Counted from the first letter of the stretch, positions 9,584 to 19,009 are shown. The stretch is 64,000 nucleotides of DNA from Bradyrhizobium sp. 195 (GCF_023101665.1 NZ_CP082161.1:3782001-3846000), one strand, 5' to 3'. The notes: generated by a model from the letters alone, not told the origin. Program-made: numbers and translations.

Positions 9584-10999
9584 GTGGCCCGGGTCGGATC
9601 TAACGTCGGATCCTATGCCGGGTCCTATGGCAGGTCGCCGACGTTCAAATCGCTGATCTGGCGCATCGTGTTCCTGCACATCCTGGCGGTGGCGGTGGTC
9701 GCGATCTTCCTGCCGCTGGTACTGTTCTGGCTGCTCAATTCCGAGATCGACCAGCTGCATCGCGATGCCATGCGGGCCCAGGCCGAAGTGCTGGCGCAGC
9801 GCATCGTTGCGCAGCCGGATGGCCTCATGACGTTCACTCTGCCCGACAGCCTCAAGGGGCTCTACTCGGACGCTTACGGCCGCTATCAGTACGACATTCG
9901 CGATGCCGAGGGCCGCTTGCTGTTCTCCTCGCACCCGCGCTCCGCCGCGGCTGCAGCGCGCTCGTCGGAAAGCATTTCCGGCGCCGCGGTCACCCGGGAC
10001 ATCGACGGCAAGACGGTGCGCGTCCAGGTCGCCGAGGACCTCGCGCATCGCGACGTCATCATCGACGACATCGTTTCGAACTTCTTCCGGCGGGTGGGTT
10101 GGATCACCATCCCGATCCTGCTGGTCCTGCTAGCCACCGACATCATCATCTTCCGCCGTGCGATCGCGCCGCTGTGGAAGGCCTCCGAGGAGGCCAGCAA
10201 TATCGGTCCGTCCCGCACCGATATCCGCTTGCCGACGGAACAGATCCCCCGCGAGATCTTGCCGCTCGTCACCGCCGTCAACCAGGCGCTCGACCGCCTC
10301 GAGGACGGCTTTCGGTTGCAACGGCAGTTCACGGCGGATGCCGCGCATCAATTGCGTACGCCGCTCACGATCCTGCGCACGCGGATCGAGACGCTTGACG
10401 ATCGCGCGGCACGGCAGGCGCTGCATGCCGACATCGAAGCCATGAGCCGGCTCGTCGCCCAGCTCCTGGAGATCGCCGAGCTCGACACCCTGGTGCTAGA
10501 TCCCGGCGAGACCGCGGATTTGCGCGCCGTCTGTGCCGATGTGGTCGCCTCGATCGCACCGTTCGCGATCAGCCAGCACAAGGACATTGCGCTGAGGGGG
10601 ACCGACGCGCCGGTCAAGATCCACGGCAATTCGGAGATGCTCCAGCGTGCGATCTTCAATCTGGCCGAGAATGCCATCAAATTTACCGCGAAGGACACCA
10701 CCGTCGACGTCGAGGTGGACGAGGACGGCTCAGTGCGCGTGCGCGATTGCGGCCCGGGGATCGCTGAGGCCGAGCGCGAGCTGATCTTCCAGCGTTTCTG
10801 GCGTGCCGACCGCCGGCGCAGCGACGGCGCGGGGCTGGGGCTCTCGATCGTGCGCGCGGTGGCGGATGATCATGCGGCCACGGTCGCGGTGGCGAACCTC
10901 CCCGGCGGCGGCGCCGAGTTCACGCTGCGGTTTCGGCTGGCGGACAGGACGGTCTCCTTTCCCTCTCCCCTTGTGGGAGAGGGTGGCTCGCCGCGGTAG
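9584..10999 (+). CDS. Sensor histidine kinase (TctE/QseC-like), C-terminus formed by a repeat
   Basis: Partner of the upstream OmpR-type regulator. A transmembrane helix (about 25-51) and a second (about 171-190) flank a periplasmic sensor domain of about 120 residues. A HAMP-like linker follows, then the H-box ADAAHQLRTPLT (His255), N-box NLAENAIKF, G1 DCGPGI and G2 GAGLGLSIV. The start is GTG at 9584. The catalytic domain ends near residue 458 (FTLRFRLADRT); the last 13 or so residues (SFPSPLVGEGGSPR) are translated from the left arm of a palindromic repeat that has replaced the native end. Confidence 0.92.
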   Translation: MARVGSNVGSYAGSYGRSPTFKSLIWRIVFLHILAVAVVAIFLPLVLFWLLNSEIDQLHRDAMRAQAEVLAQRIVAQPDGLMTFTLPDSLKGLYSDAYGRYQYDIRDAEGRLLFSSHPRSAAAAARSSESISGAAVTRDIDGKTVRVQVAEDLAHRDVIIDDIVSNFFRRVGWITIPILLVLLATDIIIFRRAIAPLWKASEEASNIGPSRTDIRLPTEQIPREILPLVTAVNQALDRLEDGFRLQRQFTADAAHQLRTPLTILRTRIETLDDRAARQALHADIEAMSRLVAQLLEIAELDTLVLDPGETADLRAVCADVVASIAPFAISQHKDIALRGTDAPVKIHGNSEMLQRAIFNLAENAIKFTAKDTTVDVEVDEDGSVRVRDCGPGIAEAERELIFQRFWRADRRRSDGAGLGLSIVRAVADDHAATVAVANLPGGGAEFTLRFRLADRTVSFPSPLVGEGGSPR

Positions 11000-11113
11000 C
11001 GGCGAGACGGGTGAGGGGTCTCGCTCCGCGGGTCCAATGTCAGTTGAGTGGGCGGAGAGAGACCCCTCATCCGGCGCTTCGCGCCACCTTCTCCCACAAG
11101 GGGAGAAGGGAAG
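10957..11113. repeat. Long palindromic interspersed repeat, family C, copy 1
   Basis: An inverted repeat whose left end (CCCTCTCCCCTTGTGGGAGA) mirrors its right end, with inner arms GGGTGAGGGGTCTC and GAGAGACCCCTCATCCGG. It overlaps the 3-prime end of the sensor kinase gene and stops nine bases before the stop codon of the M20 peptidase. A second copy lies at 12483-12673, on the other side of the peptidase gene. Confidence 0.85.
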
Positions 11114-11122
11114 GTGCCGCCG

Positions 11123-12412
11123 CTATTTCAGCTTGCCGTTCGACAGGTCCATGATCATGCGCGTTGCCAGATACAGCCGCGGCACGATGCTGTCGAGCTG
11201 CACATATTCGGCATCGTTGGAATGCGCGCCGAAGCCCGACAGGCCCATGCCCTCCACCACGGCTCCTTTGGCCTTCAGCGCGGCGAACGCTGCGTCAGTA
11301 CCGCCCCCGGTCGCCTTCTCGTCGACCTTGAGGGACATTCCGATCTCCCCATAGATCGTCTTGCCGTAGGCCGCTACGCGGCGCGAGATCTCGTTGGCTT
11401 CGAGCGGCGGGCGACGCACCTCGAACTTCAGGTCGACCTTGGAGTCGGGCAACAGGCGATTCTTGATTTTGTCCTGCAGCACCTTCTCCAGCTCGTCGAA
11501 GTCTGACACCTTGAGCGCACGCGCATCGGCCTGGGCGGTGGCGTCCGCAGGGATCACGTTGCGGTTGGTGCCTGATTTGGAGACCGTCCAGTTCAACTTC
11601 AGGCCTTGCTCCGGTTTTGACAGGTCCTTCATCTGCAGCACTTGGTGCGAGAGCTCGTACAGCGCATTCACGCCGCCCTCCGGCCGCGCACCCGCATGCG
11701 AGGACTTGCCCCGCACGGTGAGATAGGCCGAGCCGATGCCACTGGTGGCGAGGCGCAGCGTGCCGTCGGTCCCGCCGCCTTCGAACGAGAATACCGCGTC
11801 CTGATCCGAGGCGAGGCGGGTGATCGTGCTGCGCCAGCCCGGCGAGGAGATCTCCTCGTCGCCGTTGGTGAACACCGTGAGCGTGCCGAAATCCCTGAAG
11901 CTCAGTTTCTGCAGCAACGCCACGGTATGGAGAACGAGCGCGACGCCTTGCTTGTCGTCGGCAATACCGAGGCCGTAGGCCTTGTCGCCGTCGATGCGGA
12001 AAGGCTGGTCCTTCAGCATGCCCTTCAGGTACACCGTGTCCATGTGGGCGATCAGCATGATCTTCTTGCTGCCCGTGCCCTTGAATACGGCGTGCACGGC
12101 CGGTCCGATCTTCTCGGGGGTGTCGTCGAGGCGATAGATGTCGGTGGGTTGCAGGATCTCGACCGTGCCGCCGAGCTGCTTGAGCTGGCCGGCAACGCGC
12201 TCGGCAATCTGGTTCAGGCCTTCGATGTCCTTGCTACCGGATTCGATGTCGACGAGATCGCGCAGCGTGTCGAGCAGCGGCTGCTGCTCCTTTTGCGCCA
12301 GCGTATGGACATCGGCGATCGGTTCGGCGTGCACCATCGTTGCGGCGCATGTCAGCCAGAGTGAGGCGACCAGCGCGCCGACGAGCGATGGAGCAGGGTG
12401 CAATCGGGGCAT
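11123..12412 (-). CDS. Secreted M20 family metallopeptidase (carboxypeptidase G2-like)
   Basis: A 429-residue hydrolase with an N-terminal signal peptide (hydrophobic to about 25, ATMVHAEP). Family M20 uses two zinc ions to cleave amide bonds, in the carboxypeptidase G2 group C-terminal glutamate. Visible motifs are AHMDTVY (first metal His and active-site Asp), GIADDKQG (bridging Asp), FTNGDEEISSPG (catalytic Glu and metal Glu) and, in the lid dimerisation domain, GKSSHAGARPEGGVNA; GGGTDAAFA and GAHSNDAEYV are at the C-terminus. Probably periplasmic. It is transcribed against the sensor kinase and is flanked on both sides by the same palindromic repeat. Confidence 0.9.
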   Translation of the reverse strand: MPRLHPAPSLVGALVASLWLTCAATMVHAEPIADVHTLAQKEQQPLLDTLRDLVDIESGSKDIEGLNQIAERVAGQLKQLGGTVEILQPTDIYRLDDTPEKIGPAVHAVFKGTGSKKIMLIAHMDTVYLKGMLKDQPFRIDGDKAYGLGIADDKQGVALVLHTVALLQKLSFRDFGTLTVFTNGDEEISSPGWRSTITRLASDQDAVFSFEGGGTDGTLRLATSGIGSAYLTVRGKSSHAGARPEGGVNALYELSHQVLQMKDLSKPEQGLKLNWTVSKSGTNRNVIPADATAQADARALKVSDFDELEKVLQDKIKNRLLPDSKVDLKFEVRRPPLEANEISRRVAAYGKTIYGEIGMSLKVDEKATGGGTDAAFAALKAKGAVVEGMGLSGFGAHSNDAEYVQLDSIVPRLYLATRMIMDLSNGKLK

Positions 12413-12482
12413 GAGCGGCCATCCCTAGGGTTGAGGATGACCCGGTATGCCTGCGTTTCCGGTGCTTGTCACGAGTGGTGTA

Positions 12483-12673
12483 CCATCTCCCCTTGTGGAA
12501 GAGGGTGGCTTCGCGAAAGCGAAGCGGGGTGAGGGGTCTCTATCCCCATGTGCAGTATCGCGAGGGGAGAGAACCCCTCATCCGGCGCCATAGCCGAAGC
12601 TTTGCTTCGGCGTCCACGTTAGAACGGCGGCCAAAGGCCGCCTATGCCACCTTCTCCCACAAGAGGAGAAGGA
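12483..12673. repeat. Long palindromic interspersed repeat, family C, copy 2
   Basis: Same element as at 10957-11113: outer arms CATCTCCCCTTGTGGAAGAG and CTTCTCCCACAAGAGGAGAA, inner arms GGGTGAGGGGTCTC and GAGAACCCCTCATCCGG. This copy is longer because the right arm contains an extra GAAGC-rich hairpin. It fills most of the gap between the M20 peptidase start and the dctM stop. Confidence 0.85.
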
Positions 12674-12689
12674 AAAAAGCTCGCCCCGC

Positions 12690-14345
12690 TTACTTCTGCG
12701 GCGGCCCGAGATCCAGTGGCGGCAGCTCGATCTGCGGCACCTCGATCTTGATGGTGCTGGGATCGATGTTCGACTGGACGCCCTTGTAGTGCATCACCAT
12801 CGACGGGAACGCGATCACCAGCGCGACCATGATGATCTGGATGACGACGAATGGCACCGCGCCCCAATAGATCTGGCCCGTGGTGACAGGGTCCATCCGC
12901 TTGCCGGTGACGCGATCGGTGTATCGATCCTTCGGCGCGACCGACCGGAGATAGAACAATGCGAAGCCGAACGGCGGATGCATGAACGAGGTCTGCATGT
13001 TGACGCCGAGAATGACGCCGAACCAGATCAGGTCAATGCCGAGGTGCTCGGCGGCAGGTCCGAGCAGCGGGATGACAATGAAGGCCAGCTCGAAGAAGTC
13101 GAGGAAGAAGGCCAGCACGAACACGAACGCATTGACGAAGATCAGGAAGCCGACCTGGCCGCCGGGCAGGGAGGTGAGCAGGTGCTCGACCCAGACGTGT
13201 CCGTTGACGCCGTAGAAGGTGAGCGAGAACACGCGGGCGCCGACGAGAATGAACACGACAAAGGCCGACAGCTTGGCGGTTGATTCCGTGGCTTGCCGGA
13301 TCAGGTCCCAGCTCAGCCGCCGCTTCGCGGCACCGAGGATGAGGGCGCCGGCGGCACCCATCGCGCCGCCTTCGGTCGGGGTCGCGATGCCGATGAAGAT
13401 CGTGCCGAGAACCAGGAAGATCAGGAACAGCGGCGGCACCATCACGAAGGTGGTCTGCTGCGCCATCTTCGAGAGGAAGCGGAAGCCGGTCAGCTTGTCG
13501 ATGACCCAGTTCACCACGGCGACGGCGAACGCGAAGATGATGCCGAAGAACATGCTGAGCACGACGTAATCGGCGCCGTGCGTCTCGGAGTTGCGCATCA
13601 TGAACCAGCCGAATACGCAGCTCGCCAGGAACAGCACACCGAGCGAGGCGAGGCCACGGCTGCCGTCGTTCTCGCGGAATCCGATGGCTTCCTTCGGCAG
13701 GCCGGGCGTGGCTTTCGGGAAGATCATGCTGACGAGGAAAGCGTAGACGGCGTAGAGGCCGGCGAGTACGAGGCCCGGGATGAAGGCGCCCTCGTACATG
13801 TCGCCGACGGACTTGCCGAGCTGGTCGGCCATCACGATCAGGACGAGCGAGGGCGGAATGATCTGCGCGAGCGTGCCGGACGCGGCGATGACACCGGATG
13901 CCACGCGGCGATCATAACCGTAACGCAACATGATCGGCAGCGAGATCAAACCCATCGAGATCACGGATGCCGCGACCACGCCCGTCGTCGCGGCCAGAAG
14001 CGCGCCGACGAAGATCACGGCATAGGCAAGGCCGCCGCGGATGGTGCCGAACAATTGGCCGATCGTGTCGAGCAGGTCCTCGGCCATGCCCGACCGCTCC
14101 AGCACCAGTCCCATGAAGGTGAAGAAGGGAATGGCCAGCAGCGTGTCATTGTTCATCACGCCGTAGACCCGCTCCGGAAGCGCCTGGAGGAAGTCGGGGT
14201 GGAATTGACCGAGTTCGACGCCGATCACGGCGTAGAACAGGCCGACGGCGCCGAGCGAGAATGCCGCGGGATAGCCGAGCAGCAGCACGACGACCAGCGA
14301 CGCGAACATGATGGGCGCCATATTGGCGATGATGAATGCGGTCAT
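12690..14345 (-). CDS. dctM: TRAP transporter large permease (DctM/FcbT3-like)
   Basis: A 551-residue polytopic membrane protein, the ion-coupled translocation subunit of a TRAP transporter. Family signatures include LLGYPAAFSLGA near the start, IPFFTFMGLVLERSGMAEDLL, ATTGVVAASVISMGLI, GTLAQIIPPSLVLIVM and GIATPTEGGAMGAAGALIL. It has about 12-14 helices. It is longer than the roughly 430-residue C4-dicarboxylate DctM but matches the mannitol/chloroaromatic FcbT3 branch, like the receptors at 5.8-8.2 kb. A hydrophilic tail ends the protein. It lies 26 bases downstream of dctQ in one operon. Confidence 0.93.
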   Translation of the reverse strand: MTAFIIANMAPIMFASLVVVLLLGYPAAFSLGAVGLFYAVIGVELGQFHPDFLQALPERVYGVMNNDTLLAIPFFTFMGLVLERSGMAEDLLDTIGQLFGTIRGGLAYAVIFVGALLAATTGVVAASVISMGLISLPIMLRYGYDRRVASGVIAASGTLAQIIPPSLVLIVMADQLGKSVGDMYEGAFIPGLVLAGLYAVYAFLVSMIFPKATPGLPKEAIGFRENDGSRGLASLGVLFLASCVFGWFMMRNSETHGADYVVLSMFFGIIFAFAVAVVNWVIDKLTGFRFLSKMAQQTTFVMVPPLFLIFLVLGTIFIGIATPTEGGAMGAAGALILGAAKRRLSWDLIRQATESTAKLSAFVVFILVGARVFSLTFYGVNGHVWVEHLLTSLPGGQVGFLIFVNAFVFVLAFFLDFFELAFIVIPLLGPAAEHLGIDLIWFGVILGVNMQTSFMHPPFGFALFYLRSVAPKDRYTDRVTGKRMDPVTTGQIYWGAVPFVVIQIIMVALVIAFPSMVMHYKGVQSNIDPSTIKIEVPQIELPPLDLGPPQK

Positions 14346-14371
14346 GATTCCCCCTGAACCGTCGCCAACGG

Positions 14372-14953
14372 CTATTTCTTCTCGATCGCTTCGACGAGAT
14401 GCTCGACTTCCGCCTCCAGCGCCGACACCTGCGATTCATGGGGATCCGGCATCAATCCGCGCATGATCGCAATTCGCTTAATCAGCTCGGAGATGCCCTG
14501 AACGAGCAGGAAAGCGAACCCGATCATGATCAGGGATTTGGCGGGCCATTGCGGCAGACCGCCGGCATTGCCGGATTGCTCGTTGATGTGGAACGAGCGC
14601 TGGAAGAACGGCACGCCGGTGATGATCATGACGATGCACAACGGAATCAGGAAGAAAAGGTGGCCGACCACGTCGATCACGTTGCGGAGCGTCTTCGGCA
14701 GCGCGTTGTTCACGATGTCGATGCGGATGTGCTCGTTGTCGAGCAGCGTCCAGGGCGAGCAGAGCAGGAACACGATGCTGAAGAGCACCCATTGCAGCTC
14801 GAGCCACGAATTGGAGGACGTATCGAACGTCTTGCGGACGATCGCATTGACCGCCGAGATGATGACGGCGGCCACGATCAGCCACGCCAGGCGTTTGCCC
14901 GTCCAGCGCGTGAACGCGTCAATCCCTTGGCTCAACTTCAGGAGCGCTTGCAA
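14372..14953 (-). CDS. dctQ: TRAP transporter small permease (DctQ/FcbT2-like)
   Basis: A 193-residue protein with the four-helix DctQ layout: WLIVAAVIISAVNAIVRK, the segment LQWVLFSIVFLLCSPWTLLDNEHIRIDIV, HLFFLIPLCIVMIITG and SLIMIGFAFLLVQGISELIK. The central NEHIRIDIV motif is typical of the subunit. It ends in a charged tail. It partners the large permease encoded directly downstream and, by family, the two TakP-like receptors upstream in the window. Confidence 0.92.
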   Translation of the reverse strand: MQALLKLSQGIDAFTRWTGKRLAWLIVAAVIISAVNAIVRKTFDTSSNSWLELQWVLFSIVFLLCSPWTLLDNEHIRIDIVNNALPKTLRNVIDVVGHLFFLIPLCIVMIITGVPFFQRSFHINEQSGNAGGLPQWPAKSLIMIGFAFLLVQGISELIKRIAIMRGLMPDPHESQVSALEAEVEHLVEAIEKK

Positions 14954-15121
14954 CGATGGGTCCTCCCCGATTGTGCCGCGGCCGCCCGGACTTGCCGGGC
15001 GCGCGCGTGGGCTTGTCTCGCCGCGCAGGCATGAGGCTGTCGCACCAAAACAGCGGGCGCGCGGGCCGTCAATTGGAACTTGGTTGATAGTTCAGGGAAA
15101 TAAAGCCGCAGCGCGGCGACC

Positions 15122-16141
15122 TCAGCCGCCGGTGACGCTCATGTGCCTGGAGACGCTGGGACGGTTGTGGCGGCGGTCGATGATGAAATCGTGGCCCTTG
15201 GGCTTGAGGCCGATGGCGTGGTCGATCGCATCCGCAAGCAGCATGTCGTCATCGGATGCACGCAGAGGTTTGCGCAAGTCCGAGGCATCCTCGTGGCCGA
15301 GGCAGGTGTGCAGCGTTCCCGTGCAGGTAATGCGAACCCGGTTGCAGGATTCGCAGAAATTGTGCGTCATCGGCGTGATGAAGCCGAGCTTGCCGCCGGT
15401 CTCGGCGACGCTGACATAGCGGGCGGGACCGCCGGTGCTCTCGGCCAGATCCGTCAGCGTGAATTGCTGGGCGAGGCGCGCACGCACCAGCGACAGCGGC
15501 AGATATTGGTCGATCCGTCCCGATCCGATCTCGCCCATCGGCATGACCTCGATCAGCGTCAGGCCCATGCCCTTTCCGTGGGCCCAGCGCATCAGCGAGG
15601 GCAACTCGTCCTCGTTGAGGTTCTTCAGCGCCACCGCGTTGATCTTCACGGCAAGTCCTGCGGCGCGCGCGGCCTCGATGCCTTCCAGCACCTTGTCGAT
15701 CTCGCCCCAGCGGGTGATCTCGCGAAACTTCTTGGGATCGAGCGTGTCGAGCGAAACGTTGATGCGGCGGACGCCGCAATCGGCGAGCTCGCCGGCGTGT
15801 TTCGCCAGCTGGGTGCCATTGGTGGTCAGCGTCAGCTCGTGCAGGGCGCCGCTGGAAAGATGCCGCGACAACGAGCGCACCAGCGTCATCACGTTGCGCC
15901 GGACCAGCGGCTCGCCGCCGGTGAGCCGCAGCTTCCTGACGCCCTTGGCGATGAAAGCCGAGCAGAGCCGGTCGAGTTCCTCCAGCGTCAACAGGTTCGC
16001 CTTGGGCAGGAACGTCATGTCTTCCGACATGCAGTAGAAACAGCGCAGGTCGCAGCGATCGGTGACGGAAACGCGCAAATAACTGATGGTCCGCCCGAAC
16101 GGATCGGTCATCGGGGTGGACAGCGCGGCGGATCCGTTCAT
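15122..16141 (-). CDS. moaA: GTP 3',8-cyclase MoaA (molybdenum cofactor biosynthesis)
   Basis: Radical-SAM enzyme for the first step of molybdopterin synthesis, converting GTP to 3',8-cyclo-7,8-dihydro-GTP with MoaC acting next. Both clusters are visible: Cys30, Cys34 and Cys37 (CDLRCFYC) for the SAM cluster and Cys263, Cys266 and Cys280 for the C-terminal GTP-binding cluster. The GGEP motif is at 75-78, and the protein ends in the Gly-Gly needed for activation. Length 339 is normal. The first ATG (16141) gives [10 protein letters not shown]; an internal ATG eleven codons in (MTDPFGRT) is also possible. No other moa gene is adjacent. Confidence 0.96.
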   Translation of the reverse strand: MNGSAALSTPMTDPFGRTISYLRVSVTDRCDLRCFYCMSEDMTFLPKANLLTLEELDRLCSAFIAKGVRKLRLTGGEPLVRRNVMTLVRSLSRHLSSGALHELTLTTNGTQLAKHAGELADCGVRRINVSLDTLDPKKFREITRWGEIDKVLEGIEAARAAGLAVKINAVALKNLNEDELPSLMRWAHGKGMGLTLIEVMPMGEIGSGRIDQYLPLSLVRARLAQQFTLTDLAESTGGPARYVSVAETGGKLGFITPMTHNFCESCNRVRITCTGTLHTCLGHEDASDLRKPLRASDDDMLLADAIDHAIGLKPKGHDFIIDRRHNRPSVSRHMSVTGG

Positions 16142-16249
16142 GCGAGAGGCCTTGTCACTTGCGGCGACGGGCGCACCTTTGCTTCAGCGGTGCTCGGGAC
16201 GCAATCTAAGCATCGGACGCGGCGAGGACAATCGGGTGGTATACGTAGA

Positions 16250-16747
16250 TCAGCGCCTGCCGGCGTTTGGATCGGGGAACGGCGAGGCCGCGGCCGGAGC
16301 GGCGGCCTCAGCCGGTGCTGCGGCAGGCGCGACCGCGGCCGCCTTGGGCTTCCTGGGCCGGTGCGGCTTGCGAACCGGTTTTGGCGCGGTGGCTGGCTGC
16401 AGTTCCGCAAACACTGGATTCGGGTCTGTGGTCACCGAGGCGGGTGTGGTGAAATCCCCGGGATTTTTGATCACATTCACCGGGACGCTCGCAGGCTGGA
16501 ACTTGGGCAGCGCGAAAGCGACCGTGAAGGGGGCGTCAGGGGCGGGAACCGAGACGGAGCAGGGGGTCTTGCAGCCCTGACCTAGCGAGGTCGTGGCGTC
16601 GGCACCCGGAGGATTGGATTCGAGCCGGACCTGGATCGTCGGCGGGGCCGATTTGAACATGTCCCAGGACATCGAAGAGCAGCCACCAAGACTTGCCGCT
16701 CCCAACAGACCCGCTCCCGCTAACGCAACCGCGATGCCACGACGCAT
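16250..16747 (-). CDS. Predicted lipoprotein, Pro/Ala-rich C-terminus
   Basis: 165 residues with a lipoprotein signal: positively charged MRRG, a hydrophobic stretch and lipobox LGGC (Cys at about 23). A beta-rich domain follows (IQVRLESNPPGADATTSLGQGCKTPCSV written in short: IQVRLESNPPGAD, then two Cys in GCKTPC), resembling PEGA-like surface modules. The last 50 residues are Lys/Pro/Ala-rich and probably disordered. Function unknown. An exact CtrA-type box lies about 95-110 bases upstream, so cell-cycle or envelope-linked expression is possible. Confidence 0.82.
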   Translation of the reverse strand: MRRGIAVALAGAGLLGAASLGGCSSMSWDMFKSAPPTIQVRLESNPPGADATTSLGQGCKTPCSVSVPAPDAPFTVAFALPKFQPASVPVNVIKNPGDFTTPASVTTDPNPVFAELQPATAPKPVRKPHRPRKPKAAAVAPAAAPAEAAAPAAASPFPDPNAGRR

Positions 16748-16841
16748 GACCCATCCACTTCAACTGCGACGAACCGCCACATCAACCCGCGCGGACCTTA
16801 GGGGCGTCGTTTGGGGCAGGCAACCGGCGCCCTGCGCATAG

Positions 16842-16857
16842 TTAATGAATGGTTAAT
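16842..16857 (-). promoter_or_regulatory. Candidate CtrA-binding box upstream of the lipoprotein gene
   Basis: On the minus strand TTAACCATTCATTAAC matches TTAA-N7-TTAAC exactly. It is 95-110 bases upstream of the lipoprotein ATG at 16747 and within the gap after the gph stop codon (16905). It is the second exact match in this window. Confidence 0.5.
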
Positions 16858-16904
16858 GCGGGCGATTGGCGGGATAACAGGCAATTCCAGTGGCTTGATA
16901 GGCG

Positions 16905-17579
16905 CTATGCGGTCATCAGGCTGCTGGCCGCGGCCGGCAGGTCGCGCATGTGATGGATCAGCCGGTCCGGCTTCAGCTCGACAATCGGCACGTCCGTGTA
17001 GCCGAAGCTGACCCCAATCACCGGTACCCCGGCCCGCCGGGCCACCCCGACATCGGTTCCGGCGTCGCCGACCATGATGCTGGCTTTGACCGCGCCGCCG
17101 GCGCGCGCCACGGTCTCGCGAAAGATGGTCGGGTCGGGTTTCTGAACGCCAAACGTGTCCGCGCCGCAGATCGCGGCAAAGCGGCGGCTGAGGTCGAGTT
17201 GGTCCAGCAGGCGCTTGGAGAGCCATTCCAGCTTGTTGGTGCATACCGCGAGGCGATGGCCCTGGGCTGCAAAATGGTCGAGCGCGGCCTCGAGCCCCTC
17301 GAAGGGGCGGGATTCGACCGCGATATGATCGGCATAATAGCCGATGAAATCCGCCGTCATCCGGTCCATGTCGGCGGGGGTGACGGTGCGGCCCTCCGCT
17401 TCCAACCCCCGTTCGATCAGCTTGCGGGCGCCGGCGCCGATCATGTTGCGGGCCGAGGCCATCGGCACGGGCGGCAGCCCTTCGCGGTCGAGCACGTAGT
17501 TCAGGGCGGTGATCAGGTCGGGCGCCGTATCCACAAGCGTGCCGTCGAGATCGAAGACGATGGTGTGAGGGGAGGTCAT
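16905..17579 (-). CDS. gph: Phosphoglycolate phosphatase (HAD family)
   Basis: A 224-residue haloacid dehalogenase-type phosphatase expected to dephosphorylate 2-phosphoglycolate. HAD motif I is VFDLDGTLVDTAPDL (nucleophile Asp and acid Asp), motif II is VCTNK, motif III Lys sits in VQKPDP and motif IV is VGDAGTDVG. The alpha-helical cap lies between about residues 17 and 80. The ATG at 17579 (MTSPHTIVFD) is the natural start; the 43-codon upstream extension reads poorly. The gene is divergent from rpiA, which fits sugar-phosphate metabolism. Confidence 0.92.
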   Translation of the reverse strand: MTSPHTIVFDLDGTLVDTAPDLITALNYVLDREGLPPVPMASARNMIGAGARKLIERGLEAEGRTVTPADMDRMTADFIGYYADHIAVESRPFEGLEAALDHFAAQGHRLAVCTNKLEWLSKRLLDQLDLSRRFAAICGADTFGVQKPDPTIFRETVARAGGAVKASIMVGDAGTDVGVARRAGVPVIGVSFGYTDVPIVELKPDRLIHHMRDLPAAASSLMTA

Positions 17580-17735
17580 GGTCCAAGCGCTACCGGCCCG
17601 GTCGTGTCCACGCAAGGGGCGGGCCCATAAGATCACCTTATAGGCCTGTTCCCGCGAGAAAAACGAGGCTACATAGGCCGCCGAAAGTGGCCACGATCGG
17701 CGGCACATCTTCCGGATTCAGAGGCGGGCGCACAG

Positions 17736-18467
17736 GTGAACATGGACCAGTTGAAGCGGCAGGCCGCGGCGCGCGCGCTCGAGGAGGTGCGGGACGGCAC
17801 GCAGCTCGGGCTCGGCACCGGCTCGACCGCCAAGCATTTCGTCGAGCTGCTCGGCGAGCGCTGCGCCGCCGGCCTCAAGGTGATCGGCGTGCCCACTTCG
17901 GAAGCGACGCGGGCGGATGCGGAGCGCTGCGGCGTGCCGCTGACCACGCTCGATGAGATCGACCATCTCGACATCACCGTCGACGGCGCCGACGAGATCG
18001 ATCCGGACCTCAATTTGATCAAGGGCGGCGGCGGCGCACTGCTGCGCGAGAAGATCGTGGCGGCCGCTTCGGATCGCATGATCGTGATTGCCGATGACAC
18101 CAAATGGGTACCGACGCTCGGCCGCTTTCCGCTGCCGGTCGAGGTGATCCCGTTCGGCCTCGGGGCGACGCGACGGGCGATCGAGAAGGCATTTGCCGAA
18201 TGCGGCGTTTCCGGGCAAATGGCGGTCCGCAAGGCCAAGGGAGGGGACAAGGACGGCCACGTTTTCGTCACCGATGGCGGCCACTGGATCCTCGATGCCC
18301 ATCTCGGACGTATTGTGGATCCACCCGGTCTCGCCAAGGCGTTGAGCGCCATCCCCGGCGTGGTCGAGCATGGCTTGTTCATCGGCTTGGCCAGCTCCGC
18401 TGTTCTGGCGGGTGGCGAGGGAATTCGCGTGATTGAACGGCGCAAGCCGAAAGGAGACCAGGAATGA
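17736..18467 (+). CDS. rpiA: Ribose-5-phosphate isomerase A
   Basis: Interconverts ribose 5-phosphate and ribulose 5-phosphate in the pentose phosphate and Calvin-type pathways. Family motifs are all present: [15 protein letters not shown] (phosphate loop), [26 protein letters not shown] in pieces (DGADEIDP, then [11 protein letters not shown] with the catalytic Asp/Lys), DDTKWV and TDGGHWILD. It has 243 residues from GTG 17736 or 241 from the ATG at 17742. It overlaps the following gene by four bases, which suggests translational coupling. Confidence 0.95.
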   Translation: MNMDQLKRQAAARALEEVRDGTQLGLGTGSTAKHFVELLGERCAAGLKVIGVPTSEATRADAERCGVPLTTLDEIDHLDITVDGADEIDPDLNLIKGGGGALLREKIVAAASDRMIVIADDTKWVPTLGRFPLPVEVIPFGLGATRRAIEKAFAECGVSGQMAVRKAKGGDKDGHVFVTDGGHWILDAHLGRIVDPPGLAKALSAIPGVVEHGLFIGLASSAVLAGGEGIRVIERRKPKGDQE

Positions 18468-19009
18468 AGAGTGTTTTGAGATTTTTGCCGGCCGCGACCC
18501 TTGCTGCAGGATTGGCCCTCGCGGCCGTCCCGGCCGTGGCGCAGCAGCCTGCCCAGCCGAAGGCTGCCGCCGCGCCTGCCCAGCCGAAGGCCTCGCCCGC
18601 GGCGATCGCGGCAGCCAAGGAGATTTTGCAGATCAAGAACGCCAATGCGATGTATGCCGGCGCCGTGCCCGGGCTCGTCGAGAAGACCAAGATCGCGCTG
18701 ACCCAGCAGAACCTGAACTATCAGAAGGACCTCAACGAGGTCGCTCCGATCGTGGCGCAGCAGCTCCAGGGACGCCAGAACGAGATCGGCGAAGGCATGG
18801 CGCAGATCTATGCCAGCGAGTTCACCGAGCAGGAGCTCAAGGACCTCGTCGTCTTCTACAAGTCGCCGCTGGGCAAGAAGCTGATCGACGCCGAGCCGCG
18901 CGCCATCGGGCTCAGCATGGCCTTCATGAACTCCTGGGCGCAGAACTTCGCCGAGACGGTGATGGGGGCCTTCCGCGCCGAGATGCGCAAGCGTGGCAAG
19001 GAGATCTGA
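18464..19009 (+). CDS. DUF2059 domain protein, secreted
   Basis: 181 residues with a cleavable signal peptide ([10 protein letters not shown], then hydrophobic, AVAQQ) and an Ala/Pro/Lys-rich linker to about residue 45. The helical DUF2059 domain has the family pattern [26 protein letters not shown]. Periplasmic, exact role unknown. It is translationally coupled to rpiA by an ATGA overlap and followed after 46 bases by gor. The three genes look like one operon. Confidence 0.88.
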   Translation: MKSVLRFLPAATLAAGLALAAVPAVAQQPAQPKAAAAPAQPKASPAAIAAAKEILQIKNANAMYAGAVPGLVEKTKIALTQQNLNYQKDLNEVAPIVAQQLQGRQNEIGEGMAQIYASEFTEQELKDLVVFYKSPLGKKLIDAEPRAIGLSMAFMNSWAQNFAETVMGAFRAEMRKRGKEI

